64,000 nucleotides of DNA from Mycoplana dimorpha (GCF_003046475.1 NZ_PZZZ01000003.1:434001-498000), one strand, 5' to 3'; numbered from the stretch's first letter, positions 27,597 to 39,223 are shown. Numbers and translations: made by a program. Notes: generated by a model not told the origin, from the sequence alone.

Positions 27597-27621
27597 GGAA
27601 CATTTATGCTGGACGCCGGGT
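27597..27621 (+). promoter_or_regulatory. EcfG-type (general stress) promoter match upstream of rpoH
   Basis: GGAAC, 17 bases, GGTT lies right after the carD terminator and about 275 bases before the rpoH start. The general stress sigma factors of alphaproteobacteria (EcfG/RpoE2) recognise GGAAC-N16/17-cGTT; here one base of the -10 element differs. The rest of the 27539-27894 gap, after the carD terminator, shows no gene. Confidence 0.4.
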
Positions 27622-27894
27622 TGAGCCACCAACTTCAAGCCGGCGAGCCGGACCGGTTGCATGGCGGCGCAACGGTCGGCGCGGCGGTGAGCAACAAATT
27701 GCTACTCGCCCAAGCTGGGGGAGCAGTATAGCATGCCTGCCATGGCGATCGTCGGCCGACGGTCCGGAGGCTTGGTTTTTCGCGGACGGAATGCGATGCA
27801 CTCCGCGAAGGCCGCACAGAAGCATGCTTGTCAGGTGAATACCCTGGCCCCGTTTGGTCAGGGATCCTTTCAGTCCCGGCTCAGGGAGATGCCA

Positions 27895-28746
27895 ATGGCC
27901 AGCACCACCGCCGACCGCCGTATGATCAAGATCGCCATGTCCGCGCCCTACCTCGATCGTGACGAGGAGCAGGCTCTTGCGCTCGCCTGGCGCAAGAAGA
28001 ACGACCAGGAAGCGCGCAACCGCATCGCCATGGCGCACATGCGGCTGGTCATCGCGCTGGGTTCCCGCTTCCGCAATTTCGGCCTGCCGTTCAACGACCT
28101 GCTGCAGGAGGGGTATATCGGCCTTCTGGAGGCCGCCGCCCGCTTCGAGCCGGAACGCGAGGTGCGCTTCTCGACCTATGCCACCTGGTGGATCCGCGCC
28201 TCGATCCAGGACTACGTGCTGCGCAACTGGTCCATCGTGCGCGGCGGAACCAGTTCGGCGCAAAAGGCGCTGTTTTTCAATCTGCGCCGCCTTCGCGCCC
28301 GCATCGCCCGGGGCGACAACCACTTAACCTCCGAGACGATCTATCGGGAAATCGCCACCGCGCTGAAGGTCAGCACGGCGGACGTGCGCAACATGGATGC
28401 GCGGCTGGCTGCGTCCGACGTGTCGCTGCAGGCGCCGGTCGGCGGCGACGAGACGGGCGCCAGCCACATCGACTTCCTCGCCAGCGACGCGCCGCTGCCG
28501 GACGAGGAGGTCACCGAGATGATCGACGGCGAGCGGCGGCGCGAATGGCTGCACCGGGCGCTGACCCGCCTCAACGAGCGGGAGAGAAAGATCATCCGCG
28601 CCCGGCGGCTGGCCGACAGCAGTTCCACGCTGGAGGAGCTCGGCGCCGACCTCGGAATCTCCAAGGAACGGGTGCGCCAGATCGAGAACCGCGCGATGGA
28701 GAAGCTCAGGATCGCGCTGTGCGAAGCCTCGCCGGCCTTTGCCTGA
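27895..28746 (+). CDS. rpoH: RNA polymerase sigma factor RpoH (sigma-32 family)
   Basis: A 283-residue heat-shock type sigma factor. Region 2 contains FNDLLQEGYIGLLEAAARF and RFSTYATWWIRASIQDYVL. The RpoH box QKALFFNLR at about residues 123-131 is diagnostic of RpoH against other sigma-70 proteins. Region 4 ends with the helix-turn-helix TLEELGADLGISKERVRQI. I start at MASTTADRRMIKIAMSAP (gggag about six bases upstream); an ATG two codons earlier is too close. The N-terminus resembles the RpoH2-type paralogue of rhizobia, an inference from memory. Confidence 0.93.
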   Translation: MASTTADRRMIKIAMSAPYLDRDEEQALALAWRKKNDQEARNRIAMAHMRLVIALGSRFRNFGLPFNDLLQEGYIGLLEAAARFEPEREVRFSTYATWWIRASIQDYVLRNWSIVRGGTSSAQKALFFNLRRLRARIARGDNHLTSETIYREIATALKVSTADVRNMDARLAASDVSLQAPVGGDETGASHIDFLASDAPLPDEEVTEMIDGERRREWLHRALTRLNERERKIIRARRLADSSSTLEELGADLGISKERVRQIENRAMEKLRIALCEASPAFA

Positions 28747-28930
28747 GCACTCGGCAACGAGGCATGGCGTCCGTGCCGCTCTCGTGACCATGTCCTGCAT
28801 GCATTGTCCACACCCGCGAGCTGGGTGCAGGGTCCGACTATAGCGCTCACGGCGCAAGCCGATTTTTCTTTATGCCGCGCCGGGTGCGCTTAGGCATCCG
28901 GCTTGCGACGCCCGTGCGATCACCTCGCCG

Positions 28931-31003
28931 TCAGGACCCGGCGCCGCTCGCGGCTGCGGCCTGCTGTTGCAGGTCCACCTGCCGCTTGTGCATGGCCGCC
29001 GCGGCCGCCGCCTCCTTCTCGTCGCCGCCGACCTGGAACGTCGGCTGGGCGAACGAGATATCGTTCTCGGCGAAGGCCTGGGTGAGCAGCGTATAGGCCC
29101 GGCGCCGGATCGCCGTCGCCTCGCCGGTCGGGCGGGCGGTGAAGCCGAAGCTGATCTCGATGCCGAACTCGCCGATCTGCTCGACGCCCTTCAGCTTCAA
29201 CGTCTTGATGATGTGCGGTGCGAGTTCCGGATCCTCCAGCAACTGCTTGCCGATGTCCTTGGCGATCCTTGAGACCTTGGTCATGTCGGTCTTGAAAGGA
29301 ACGCGGATGCGGAACTTGTCAACGGTCCAGTCGCGGCTGCCGTTGCGGATTGCACCGAGCGCGCCGAAGGGCACGGTGAAGACCGAGCCGCGGTGGTGGC
29401 GGAGCCGGATCGAGCGCAGGCTGAAGGATTCGACTACGCCATTGTAGCTGCCGCTTTCGATCCACTCGCCGACGCGGAAGGCATCATCCATCAGATAGAA
29501 GATGCCGCTGACGATGTCCTTGACCAGCGTCTGAGAGCCGAAGCCGATCGCGACGCCGAAAATGCCGGCGCCGGCGATCAGCGGGCCGATCTGCACGCCC
29601 ATCTCGGCGAGGATGGTCATCACGGCGACGCAGAGCAGGACGGCGGCAAGTCCATTGCGGAAAATCGGCAGCAGCGTCCGCAGGCGCGCGCGTCTGGCGG
29701 CTTCGTCCGGCGTCAGCGCTTGCTCGCCGTCCACCGGAATCAGCGGGCCGTCCATATAGGCCTTGGCGATCTGCCAGACCAGATCGACCACCAGGAGGAT
29801 GATGATGCTCTTGAAAAGGCCGTTGACGACGGCCTGGAGCAAAGGGCTTTGCTGGGCGATCGCGTTTGGATTGTACTCCCATATCAGCCCCAACCACCCG
29901 AGTGCCGCCAGGATCACGACCGCACGTACTCCCCTGGCGAGCAGCACCATGCGCAGCGTGTTGCCCTCCGCCTCGTTCCAGTGGGTCTGCGCGAACGCCT
30001 TCGCCATACGGTCGGCGGCCGAAATGACCTTCGGCAGGGCAATGGCAAAGATGCCGAGCCAGAACAGCCCCGGGAAACCGAGCATCCACAGCAGCCAGAG
30101 TGCGCCGACGTAAAGCGTGGAAAGAATATTGCCGGTGCGCGATGGGAGATTGCCGTACCGGTCATAGGGACGGCGCCATATCGTTTCCAGGACAACCAGA
30201 AGCAGCGCGATCGAGAAGCCGTAGGCGATGACGGCGCGCGTGTCGGGATCGATGCCGAGCGGTCGGCACATCGCCCAGATGGCGAGTCCGATGGCAAGGA
30301 TGACGCCGAAAACGCGAATGCGGAAAAAATGGAAGCTCGATGTCTCGGCGATATCCATGGACAGGCGGCACAGCCCCGTCGCCAGACGATAGCCGATCAC
30401 CGCAAGCAGCGCGTAGAGGATGACGACTCGAAGAAGCGGTGGCCATTCGAAGGCGAGGAAGATCAGGGCGGATACGATAGTGAAGACAAGCGGGGGACCA
30501 AGCTCCGCATAGGCGCGGCTGGCGATCTCGCTTCCGAAGCGCGCCTTGTGAGCTGTGCGGCGAAACAGCCACTCGATCGCCGCCCCTGCGGCGACGATGC
30601 CGAGGAAGATGACGATCGCCGGGGCATAGTTGCTCTCGCTCGCCTGCTGGCGCACCCTGCCGACCGCCATTGCGATCTTGGACGGAACCGTCGGAACCGC
30701 CGCCAAAAGCGCGTGGAGGCGGGAGCGCGCGAACGCCTCGATGTCCTCGACCTCCAGCGTGGCTTCCTTGGTCAGGTGACCCTCGGTCGCTGTCGGGCGG
30801 GAATTGAGCCAGGCCCGGATCTCCGGGTCGTCCAGCAGCTTCAGGAGTTCGGTGACCTTCTGCGGCGGCGGCGCGGCCACCGAGCCCGACGGTGGTGGCG
30901 TAGCGTTGCCGGCGGGAGCAGATTGCGCGTACGCGAGCGGTGCGGTCACCACCAGCAGCAGGCAAAACAGGATGTACGTCAGGAATGCCGGCAACTTGGA
31001 CAT
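28931..31003 (-). CDS. Large MscS family mechanosensitive ion channel
   Basis: A 690-residue inner-membrane channel. A signal peptide (about 1-24, ending AYAQ) is followed by a periplasmic region, then about ten membrane helices, and finally the MscS core: the pore-lining helix and GIGFGSQTLVKDIVSGIFYL (about 480-500), VGEWIESGSYNGVVE and a cytoplasmic beta/alpha domain. Such enlarged MscS-like proteins relieve osmotic pressure. The Gln-rich C-terminal tail is short. The ATG at 31003 gives a clean signal peptide; the longer frame upstream is unlikely. It lies downstream of the M48 gene on the same strand but separated by an inverted repeat. Confidence 0.9.
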   Translation of the reverse strand: MSKLPAFLTYILFCLLLVVTAPLAYAQSAPAGNATPPPSGSVAAPPPQKVTELLKLLDDPEIRAWLNSRPTATEGHLTKEATLEVEDIEAFARSRLHALLAAVPTVPSKIAMAVGRVRQQASESNYAPAIVIFLGIVAAGAAIEWLFRRTAHKARFGSEIASRAYAELGPPLVFTIVSALIFLAFEWPPLLRVVILYALLAVIGYRLATGLCRLSMDIAETSSFHFFRIRVFGVILAIGLAIWAMCRPLGIDPDTRAVIAYGFSIALLLVVLETIWRRPYDRYGNLPSRTGNILSTLYVGALWLLWMLGFPGLFWLGIFAIALPKVISAADRMAKAFAQTHWNEAEGNTLRMVLLARGVRAVVILAALGWLGLIWEYNPNAIAQQSPLLQAVVNGLFKSIIILLVVDLVWQIAKAYMDGPLIPVDGEQALTPDEAARRARLRTLLPIFRNGLAAVLLCVAVMTILAEMGVQIGPLIAGAGIFGVAIGFGSQTLVKDIVSGIFYLMDDAFRVGEWIESGSYNGVVESFSLRSIRLRHHRGSVFTVPFGALGAIRNGSRDWTVDKFRIRVPFKTDMTKVSRIAKDIGKQLLEDPELAPHIIKTLKLKGVEQIGEFGIEISFGFTARPTGEATAIRRRAYTLLTQAFAENDISFAQPTFQVGGDEKEAAAAAAMHKRQVDLQQQAAAASGAGS

Positions 31004-31041
31004 GGTACACCAGCGCGGTTTTCCGGAGTGACGGAAATTTA

Positions 31042-31069
31042 TACCGCCTGCAATTGAATGCGGGCGGTA
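31042..31069. terminator. Inverted repeat between the M48 gene and the mechanosensitive channel
   Basis: Arms taccgcctgca and tgcgggcggta, 11 bases with one mismatch, loop attgaa. It sits after the M48 stop on the minus strand, followed there by ataaattt, so it could be a weak terminator or an operator for the channel gene. Confidence 0.35.
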
Positions 31070-31157
31070 GTATTTAACTAGCATTAACGGAGATGCGCCG
31101 AAAGATGGCGCCACCTGCGCCCAGCTCGAGGCGATTGAAAAAGCGGTAGCCGGACCG

Positions 31158-32660
31158 CTATTCCGTGATGATCTTGTACTTGTCGCCCGGCTTGACGGTG
31201 CTCGTCGGGGTCATCGCATTGATCAGGCGGAACAGGTCCAGCTTGCGGTCTGTTCCCATCATGCGGCCGGCCAGGGAGGCCAGTGTGTCGCCCGAGCGGG
31301 CCGTCACGACGCGGACCCGCAGCGGCTTCAGGGAGGCGATCTCCTGGGCCGTCAGCTGCCGGAACGTCGACTTCAGCACGCCGGCGGTCGGTTCGAGGGC
31401 GGCCGAGCCCTGCGGCACGGCCGTCAGGAACCGGTAGATCTGGTTGCCGATGCGGACCACCGTCACGTCGAACTCCCAGCGATCGGCGGCCGCCCTTGCC
31501 GTCGCCGCCTCCAGGCCGTTGACGGTGATCGGGCGGATGGTTTCCGGCTTCAGTCCGGTGACCCAACCGCTGGAGATGTAGTTCACAAGGCTCTGGCGCT
31601 GGCCGTCGGCGACGCCGTCGAAGCGGATGGCGACATCGCCCGGACCGGTCGAAAGCACCGCATCGGCCTTGTTGTCGATCTGGAAGCCGGCGGGAACGTC
31701 GAAGCGGATGCCGAGCTTGCCGTGCAGGAATGTCTGCCCGCGGACGTAGCCCTCTTCGGGGCTGTCGCCGTAGAGCAGTCCGTCGATACCGTCGAGATAG
31801 TAGTCGCGGCCGCGATCGCCGAACGTGCCCGCCGCGCCGAAGGCGCGGGCATGACGGCGGGCCAGATCGACCCGCTGCGGGGCATTCGGATGGCTCGACA
31901 GGAAGTCCAGGCTCTGGTCCGCCTCCGGATCGACCGAGCTGAACTGCCCATGGGCCGCCATCGAATCCAGGAAGCGCGCGGCGGCGTAGGGATCGTAGCC
32001 AGCTTCGCCGAGCATGCGCACGCCGATCACGTCGGCCTGCAGTTCCTGGTTGCGGGAGAAGGCGGCGAGCCGCAGCTTGCCGCGGGCGAGCGCCTGCTTG
32101 CCGGCGAGGTTGCTCGACAGCACTTCGGCGACGACCCGGCTGGCGATGACCTCCGCTTCTTCCTTCTTCTGCCGCTCGATCCCGTGGTTGGCGGTGACGT
32201 GCGCCATCTCGTGCGACAGCACCGCCGCCACCTCGGAGGCGTCGTTTGCCAGCGCCAGAAGGCCGCGGGTGACATAGAGGTAGCCGCCCGGCAGCGCGAA
32301 GGCGTTGATCGCCGGCGAGTTGAGGATGGTGATCCGGTAGGACTGGTTCGGGTTCTCGGAGACGGCCGTCAGGGCGCCTGTGATGCGCGCGACGAGGTGC
32401 TCAGTCTTGGCGTCCTTGTATTCGCCGCCATAGCTCGCGACGATACGCGGGTGCTCACGCGCGCCCATGGCAGCCCGCGGATCGTTCTTCTGGACCTCGT
32501 CGACGATCTGCGGACTGGATGAAGGTGCGACGGCCGGCTCATAGGTCTGCTCGATCGCCGACTGGCAGGAGGCGAGCAGTCCGGCAAGGGCAAGCGCAAG
32601 TCCGGCGCGTGCCGCTCCGCGTTGCCTCCCTCGTCCTGCATACCGTCCCATGCCCAGCAT
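31158..32660 (-). CDS. M48 family zinc metalloprotease lipoprotein with LysM-like domain
   Basis: A 500-residue exported protease. The N-terminus is basic, then a hydrophobic stretch ends in a lipobox (LLASC, cysteine about residue 32), so it should be a lipoprotein. The zinc motif HEMAH is at 150-154 with a downstream ELQADVIGVRML for the third ligand. The C-terminal about 55 residues (VVTARSGDTLASLAGRMMG ... VKPGDKYKII) look like a LysM-type peptidoglycan-binding domain. This resembles BepA/YfgC-type periplasmic quality control proteases, though the architecture differs. An alternative start lies three codons in (MGRYAGRG). Confidence 0.88.
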   Translation of the reverse strand: MLGMGRYAGRGRQRGAARAGLALALAGLLASCQSAIEQTYEPAVAPSSSPQIVDEVQKNDPRAAMGAREHPRIVASYGGEYKDAKTEHLVARITGALTAVSENPNQSYRITILNSPAINAFALPGGYLYVTRGLLALANDASEVAAVLSHEMAHVTANHGIERQKKEEAEVIASRVVAEVLSSNLAGKQALARGKLRLAAFSRNQELQADVIGVRMLGEAGYDPYAAARFLDSMAAHGQFSSVDPEADQSLDFLSSHPNAPQRVDLARRHARAFGAAGTFGDRGRDYYLDGIDGLLYGDSPEEGYVRGQTFLHGKLGIRFDVPAGFQIDNKADAVLSTGPGDVAIRFDGVADGQRQSLVNYISSGWVTGLKPETIRPITVNGLEAATARAAADRWEFDVTVVRIGNQIYRFLTAVPQGSAALEPTAGVLKSTFRQLTAQEIASLKPLRVRVVTARSGDTLASLAGRMMGTDRKLDLFRLINAMTPTSTVKPGDKYKIITE

Positions 32661-32934
32661 TCACCCATGCCTTTCGCAGCACACGCTCGGAAAGCGACCG
32701 GTCCCGGCACCGACCGGACCCAATCCGTTCGACGCCGAGGCACACTTGCTTGTCCGGATTATTGTCACGCTCTTGAGTATCCTGCCGATACCCGCCTGGC
32801 CCGCTCAGACCGCGTGTCGAGAGATAAACGCCCTGCCCCTTGCCGACAACTCCCGATTCCAGAATCGGTTCATATTGTGGCTCCGGTGACACAGCCCGGC
32901 GTCCAAAATAAGGCAATGCGCTTCGGGTCGGGCG

Positions 32935-33675
32935 TCAATCCGGGACGCCGAGGAAGTCGGCCAGCGCCGGCGGCTCACGGGCGGCCAGGAAGCCTTCGAC
33001 CGGTCCCTCCATGACGATCACGCCGTCATCAATGAACATGGCCCGGTCGGCAACCCGCCGGATGTCGTCGACCTGGTGGGAGATGAACAGAAGGGTAATT
33101 CCGGTTTCGGCCTGCAAGTCGAGCAGCAGCGTGGCCATTTCGGCCCGCATCGCCGGATCGAGCGCCGCGAACGGCTCGTCGAGGAGAAGGATCGGCCGGC
33201 GCCGCACGAAGGCGCGCGCCAGCGCCACCCGCTGCCGCTCGCCGCCCGACAGCAACCCGGGCATCCGGTCGCGATATCCGCCGAGCCCGACGCGGGCCAG
33301 CGCCGCTTCGACCCGGTCGCGCTCGGCGGCGTCGAGGCGGAGCGAGGGGTCGAGGCCGAGGCCGACATTCTGGCCGACGGTGAGGTGGGTGAAGAGATTG
33401 TTCTCCTGGAAGACGATCGAGACCGGCCGCGCCGCCGGTTCGCGGCCCTGCATGTCCTTGCCGAAGATCTCGACGGTGCCCGACCGGATCGGCTGGAAGC
33501 CGGCGATCACGTTGAAGAGCGTCGACTTGCCGGCCCCGGACGGTCCGGTCACCGCAACGCGCGCGCCTTGCGGGACCGTGCAGTCGAAGACGAGGCGCTT
33601 CTGCTCGTACTGCACCGTGGCGGCGGCGAGGCGGATTGCCGGGACGTGCCGGTGTGCGGCGGAGGGGTCAGACAT
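32935..33675 (-). CDS. thiQ: Thiamine ABC transporter, ATP-binding protein
   Basis: The ATPase of the ThiBPQ importer, 246 residues. Walker A GPSGAGKST is at 44-52, Q-loop IVFQENNLF near 86-94, signature LLSGGERQRVALARA near 132-146 and Walker B ILLLDEPFAALD. Its small size matches ThiQ rather than larger sugar or spermidine ATPases. It overlaps thiP by eight bases and is third in the thiB-thiP-thiQ operon controlled by the TPP riboswitch. Confidence 0.93.
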   Translation of the reverse strand: MSDPSAAHRHVPAIRLAAATVQYEQKRLVFDCTVPQGARVAVTGPSGAGKSTLFNVIAGFQPIRSGTVEIFGKDMQGREPAARPVSIVFQENNLFTHLTVGQNVGLGLDPSLRLDAAERDRVEAALARVGLGGYRDRMPGLLSGGERQRVALARAFVRRRPILLLDEPFAALDPAMRAEMATLLLDLQAETGITLLFISHQVDDIRRVADRAMFIDDGVIVMEGPVEGFLAAREPPALADFLGVPD

Positions 33676-35281
33676 GCGCTTCTCTCGTTTTCGGCTCCGC
33701 CACGGTCGAGGGCAGCGTCAGCAGCAGGCAGACGAGGCCGAGCAGCAGGGCGATTCCGGCCGCATCCGCGACCCGGTACGTGCCCATGCGGCTGAACAGA
33801 AGCCAGGGCAGGGTGATGAAACCATCGGCGCCGAAGATGGCGACGGCGCCGAGGTCGCCGAGCGACAGCGCCATCGCAAAGGCGAAGGCGGTCAAGAGCG
33901 GCCGCTTCAGCGCCGGCAGGTCGATCCATCTTATCCGGTGCCACCCGGTCACCCCGAGACTGACCGCGAGGCGGCCGCTGCGGCTAAGGTGGGTGCGGTA
34001 GGCGGGCGCCAGCACACGCACGACGAAGGGCAGGGCCATCAGGGCGTTGACGACGACGACGATAAAGGGCGCAAACCGTGCCGTGGCGCCGAACTGGCGC
34101 AGAACCAGGAACCAGCCGGTCGCCATCACCACGGGTGGAACGAGGAGGATCAGCGAGCTTGCACCGCCAAGCCCGGTGCCGAGAAGGCGAAACGATGACC
34201 CCGGATGCAATGTCGCAAGCCGTGGAACCGCGACGGCCGGGATCGTTATCGCCAGGCACAGCGCGGCAGAGCCGAGTGCGATCGCCAGGCTGGTCAGGAG
34301 CGCCCGATGCAGCAGCGGATCGGCTACAAGGCGGGGCAGGTCGGCGCCGAGCCCGGAGACCACGATGGCGAGGAGGGGGGCGGCGGTGAATGCGGCGAAG
34401 GCCGCGATCACGAGGGCGTCGAGCGCCCGTCCGTCGCCTCCATCGAAGCGGCGTACCGCCCGGCCGGTGGTCGGCGCTTCCTCGGCCGGCGTGCCGAGCT
34501 TCTGCATCAGCACCAGCAGTGTGCCGGTGAGCACGATCTGCAGCACCGCCAACAGCACTGCGCGGGGCGGGTCGAAGTCGAAACGCAGCGCCTGGTAGAT
34601 CGCCACCTCGATCGTTGTCGCCGCCGGGCCGCCGCCGAGGGTGAGCACGATCGTGAAGCTCGTCGCGCACAGCATGAAGATCAGGCCGGCAATGCCCGGC
34701 AGCAGGCCGCGGATGACCGGCCACTCGATCAGGCGGAAAACCGTGGCGGGACGCATGCCGAGATTCGCCGAGGTCAGCCAGTATTCGGCGGGGATCCGCT
34801 CCAGCCCCGCCAGCATCAGGCGCACGGCAAGCGGCAGGTTAAAGAAGACGTGGGCGATGAGGATGCCGGCGAGGCCGTAGACGCTGACCGGGTCGGCGAG
34901 ACCGAGCTGTGCGAGCAGGCGGTTGACGATGCCCTGGCGCCCCCAGATCTCGACGATGCCAAGCGCTGCCACCAGCGCCGGCAGGCCGAGCGGCAAGGCG
35001 GCGAGGCGGACGATCCAGATCCGGCCCAGAAAGTGCCGCCGGCGCGCCAGCGCACGGGCGACGGGAATTGCAAGCACGACGGACAACAGCGTCGAAAGGC
35101 CGGCCTGCAGCAGCGTGAACCGGACGACGCGGAACAGGTAGGCATCGAACAGCGTGCCTCCGGCGCCACCCTCGGCATTGAGCAGCAGCATCGCGGTCGA
35201 GAGGCCGGCGAACAGCAGGATGAAACCGAGGGCGAGGCCCCCGGCTCCCGTGATCACGGCTTGTTCGCGTGTCGTATACAT
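33668..35281 (-). CDS. thiP: Thiamine ABC transporter, permease
   Basis: A 537-residue inner-membrane permease of about 12 helices made of two homologous halves, as in ThiP. Each half has an EAA-type cytoplasmic loop (first about residues 170-190 near EYWLTSANLGMRPATVF; second near LSRSGRLAVSLGVTGWHRIR). It starts with ATG; the gap to thiB is about 190 bases and shows no terminator. Some residues suggest a general Fe3+/thiamine permease family, but the riboswitch settles thiamine. Confidence 0.92.
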   Translation of the reverse strand: MYTTREQAVITGAGGLALGFILLFAGLSTAMLLLNAEGGAGGTLFDAYLFRVVRFTLLQAGLSTLLSVVLAIPVARALARRRHFLGRIWIVRLAALPLGLPALVAALGIVEIWGRQGIVNRLLAQLGLADPVSVYGLAGILIAHVFFNLPLAVRLMLAGLERIPAEYWLTSANLGMRPATVFRLIEWPVIRGLLPGIAGLIFMLCATSFTIVLTLGGGPAATTIEVAIYQALRFDFDPPRAVLLAVLQIVLTGTLLVLMQKLGTPAEEAPTTGRAVRRFDGGDGRALDALVIAAFAAFTAAPLLAIVVSGLGADLPRLVADPLLHRALLTSLAIALGSAALCLAITIPAVAVPRLATLHPGSSFRLLGTGLGGASSLILLVPPVVMATGWFLVLRQFGATARFAPFIVVVVNALMALPFVVRVLAPAYRTHLSRSGRLAVSLGVTGWHRIRWIDLPALKRPLLTAFAFAMALSLGDLGAVAIFGADGFITLPWLLFSRMGTYRVADAAGIALLLGLVCLLLTLPSTVAEPKTREAHV

Positions 35282-35471
35282 GCGTTACCCTGATGCCTTG
35301 CTGGCAGTTCCCGAAAAACTGGACGCCCCTTGCGTTCCGGGCGCAGCGTCGCGCCGATCGGCCGGACGCTAGACGCAATCCCGGCAAGCGCGCATCGGCT
35401 TGCCGGGATTGCATGAAGACCAGAGTTCCAAGCGGTTCCGCCGCCTTAGGAAAGCGGAACTGCTCCGGACC

Positions 35472-36479
35472 TCACTTGGCCATCGCCGCCAGCCATTCGT
35501 CGATCCAGGCCTTGCGGTTGGCGGCAACCTCTTCCGACGGCAGCAGGAACGTGTGGCCGGGCTTCACCAGCTTGTCGAAGGCGGCCGGAAGCGGCTCGTG
35601 GGTCGGCCCGACCGGCATCATCCAGTTGGTCTCGGGAATGATCGACTGGAAATCCGGCCCGGTCATGAAGGTCAGGAACTGCTTCGCCAGTTCCGGATCG
35701 CTTGCGGCCTTCGTCATGCCGGCGACCTCGATCTGCACGTAGTGGCCTTCCGAGAAGGCCGCCGCCTGGTAGCGCTCGGAGTTCTCCGCCACTATGTGGT
35801 AGGCCGGCGAGGTGGTGTAGGACAGCACCATCGGCGCCTCGCCCTTGGTGAACAGCCCGTAGGCCTCCGACCAGCCCGGCGTCACGGTCAGGACCCGGTC
35901 CTTGAGCTTCGCCCAGGCCTCACCCGCCTTGTCGCCATAGATCGACTTGACCCAGAGCAGCAGTCCCAGCCCCGGCGTCGAGGTGCGCGGGTCCTCGATG
36001 ACGATCTTCTGCTTCGGATCGCCCTCGACCAGGTCCTTCATGCTGGTCGGCGGGTTCTTCAGCCCCTCGGTATCGTAGACGACGGCGAAGTGGCCGTAGT
36101 CGTAGGGCAGGAACGTGTCGTCGGCAAAGCCGCCCGGCACCGTCAGCCCCTCCGGCGACAGCTGGTGCGGGACGAAGAGGCCGGTGGCCTTGGCCTCGGC
36201 CACGAGGTTCGTGTCGAGACCAAGCACGACGTCGGCCTTCGTGCCTTCGCCCTCCAGCTTCAGCCGGGTCAGGAGCTCGACGCCGTCGGCCGCCCCGACC
36301 CATTCGACCTTGCAGTCGCAGGTCTTCTCGAAGGCGGCGGCAACCTTGGCGCCCGGGCCCCATTCGGTGACGAAGCTCTCGTAGGTGTAGATGGTCAGCG
36401 TCTTGTCCGCCGCCAACGCGGACGGGCCAAAGGATGCTGCGGCGAGCAGCGCGACGGTGGACAACAGCTTGATGCGCAT
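35472..36479 (-). CDS. thiB: Thiamine-binding periplasmic protein
   Basis: A 335-residue exported solute-binding protein. The signal peptide (about residues 1-23) ends ALA-ADK. Mature segments such as [25 protein letters not shown] and [13 protein letters not shown] fit the thiamine/TPP-binding ThiB branch of the Fe3+-type binding proteins. It delivers thiamine, and probably its phosphates, to ThiPQ. The start is set by the strong ribosome binding site aaggagg just upstream, which lies inside the riboswitch expression platform. Confidence 0.94.
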   Translation of the reverse strand: MRIKLLSTVALLAAASFGPSALAADKTLTIYTYESFVTEWGPGAKVAAAFEKTCDCKVEWVGAADGVELLTRLKLEGEGTKADVVLGLDTNLVAEAKATGLFVPHQLSPEGLTVPGGFADDTFLPYDYGHFAVVYDTEGLKNPPTSMKDLVEGDPKQKIVIEDPRTSTPGLGLLLWVKSIYGDKAGEAWAKLKDRVLTVTPGWSEAYGLFTKGEAPMVLSYTTSPAYHIVAENSERYQAAAFSEGHYVQIEVAGMTKAASDPELAKQFLTFMTGPDFQSIIPETNWMMPVGPTHEPLPAAFDKLVKPGHTFLLPSEEVAANRKAWIDEWLAAMAK

Positions 36480-36520
36480 CAGCGCCTCCTTCAGATCGAA
36501 TGAACGGGAATAGGGCGCTG
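36480..36520 (-). promoter_or_regulatory. Shine-Dalgarno-sequestering hairpin of the thiB leader
   Basis: On the minus strand cagcgcc (36520-36514) is perfectly complementary to ggcgctg (36486-36480), which directly follows and partly overlaps the aaggagg ribosome binding site. The start codon lies immediately downstream. This is the expected platform for translational control by the riboswitch. Confidence 0.6.
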
Positions 36521-36530
36521 GAATGTGCCG

Positions 36531-36627
36531 TCTAATCCCTCCGCCGGTGCAAACCGGATCAGGTTCCGCGGGTTGGCAATTGCCTCTCAGCCTCAGGCGT
36601 CTTGCGACCCGTGGGCACCCCGTTAGA
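36531..36627 (-). promoter_or_regulatory. TPP (THI-box) riboswitch upstream of thiB
   Basis: The minus strand carries the conserved THI-element order: P1 strand tctaa, cggggtgccc, gaggctgagaggc (the CUGAGA core), acccgcggaacctgatc (the ACCUGAUC core), a P4/P5 region ending ggcggagggatta, and the closing ttaga strand. This aptamer binds thiamine diphosphate. Its place directly before thiBPQ means uptake is shut off when TPP is plentiful. Confidence 0.96.
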
Positions 36628-36737
36628 GCAGGGCAACCAATAGTCCGCGCGCGCTCTTCTTGCAAGCCGCACTGCGGAACGCCCGGCCGGGCCGAAAGGC
36701 GTTTCCATTCCGGCGGAACATGCGCTAGACGGAGGCC

Positions 36738-37397
36738 ATGACGAGTGCCCCCGGCCAAACCTTTGTCATCCTCCTCGGAGGAACGCTGGAACCGACCAAC
36801 CGGTTCAGGGCGGCGACCGCCGGTGCGCGCTTCATCGCGGCCGACAGCGGCATGCGTCACGCCACGACGCTCGGTGTGACGCCGGAGGTCTGGGTCGGCG
36901 ATTTCGATTCCGCTTCGCAGGCCGATCTCGATGCCTGGGCGCATGTTCCGCGCCAGCCCTATCCGGCGGCCAAAAGCGCCACCGACGGCGAGATCGCCGT
37001 GGCGACGGCGCTTCAACGCGGCGCGACAAGGCTGATCCTCGCCGGTGGCCTCGGCGGCGAGCGCAGCGACCATGCGCTGATGCACCTCCTGCACGCCGCG
37101 GCGCTGAAAGAACGCGGCCTCGACGTCACGCTGACGTCCGGGCTCGAGGAGGCCTGGCCGGTGCCGGTCGGCCGGACCACGATCGAGCTGCCGGCCGGCA
37201 GCCTGTTTTCGGTGCTTGGGCTTACGGCGCTGTCCGGCCTTTCGATCGAGAATGTTCGCTATCCGTTAACGGCATTCGAATTGCCCTTCGGCTCTTCGCG
37301 CACCATCTCGAACGTGGCGCTCGGCCCCGTCACCTTTTCGCTTTCCGCCGGGCGGGCCGTGGTGCTTGCCCGCCCCTACGACCTTTCAGGAGCCTGA
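36738..37397 (+). CDS. Thiamine pyrophosphokinase
   Basis: Transfers pyrophosphate from ATP to thiamine to make TPP. The 219-residue protein has the family pattern: [24 protein letters not shown], the metal-binding VGDFDSAS at about 52-60, the SATDGEIAV segment and [13 protein letters not shown]. It is divergent from the riboswitch-controlled thiBPQ, so imported thiamine and its activating enzyme are encoded side by side. I see no riboswitch on its own strand. It ends three bases before the ABC-F gene. Confidence 0.93.
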   Translation: MTSAPGQTFVILLGGTLEPTNRFRAATAGARFIAADSGMRHATTLGVTPEVWVGDFDSASQADLDAWAHVPRQPYPAAKSATDGEIAVATALQRGATRLILAGGLGGERSDHALMHLLHAAALKERGLDVTLTSGLEEAWPVPVGRTTIELPAGSLFSVLGLTALSGLSIENVRYPLTAFELPFGSSRTISNVALGPVTFSLSAGRAVVLARPYDLSGA

Positions 37398-37399
37398 CG

Positions 37400-39223
<1,824 letters not shown>

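Noticed and set aside
28885-28915. A REP/BIME-like palindrome after rpoH (gccgg...ccggc)
   Set aside because: Only five-base arms and a single copy in the window; not enough to call a repetitive element.
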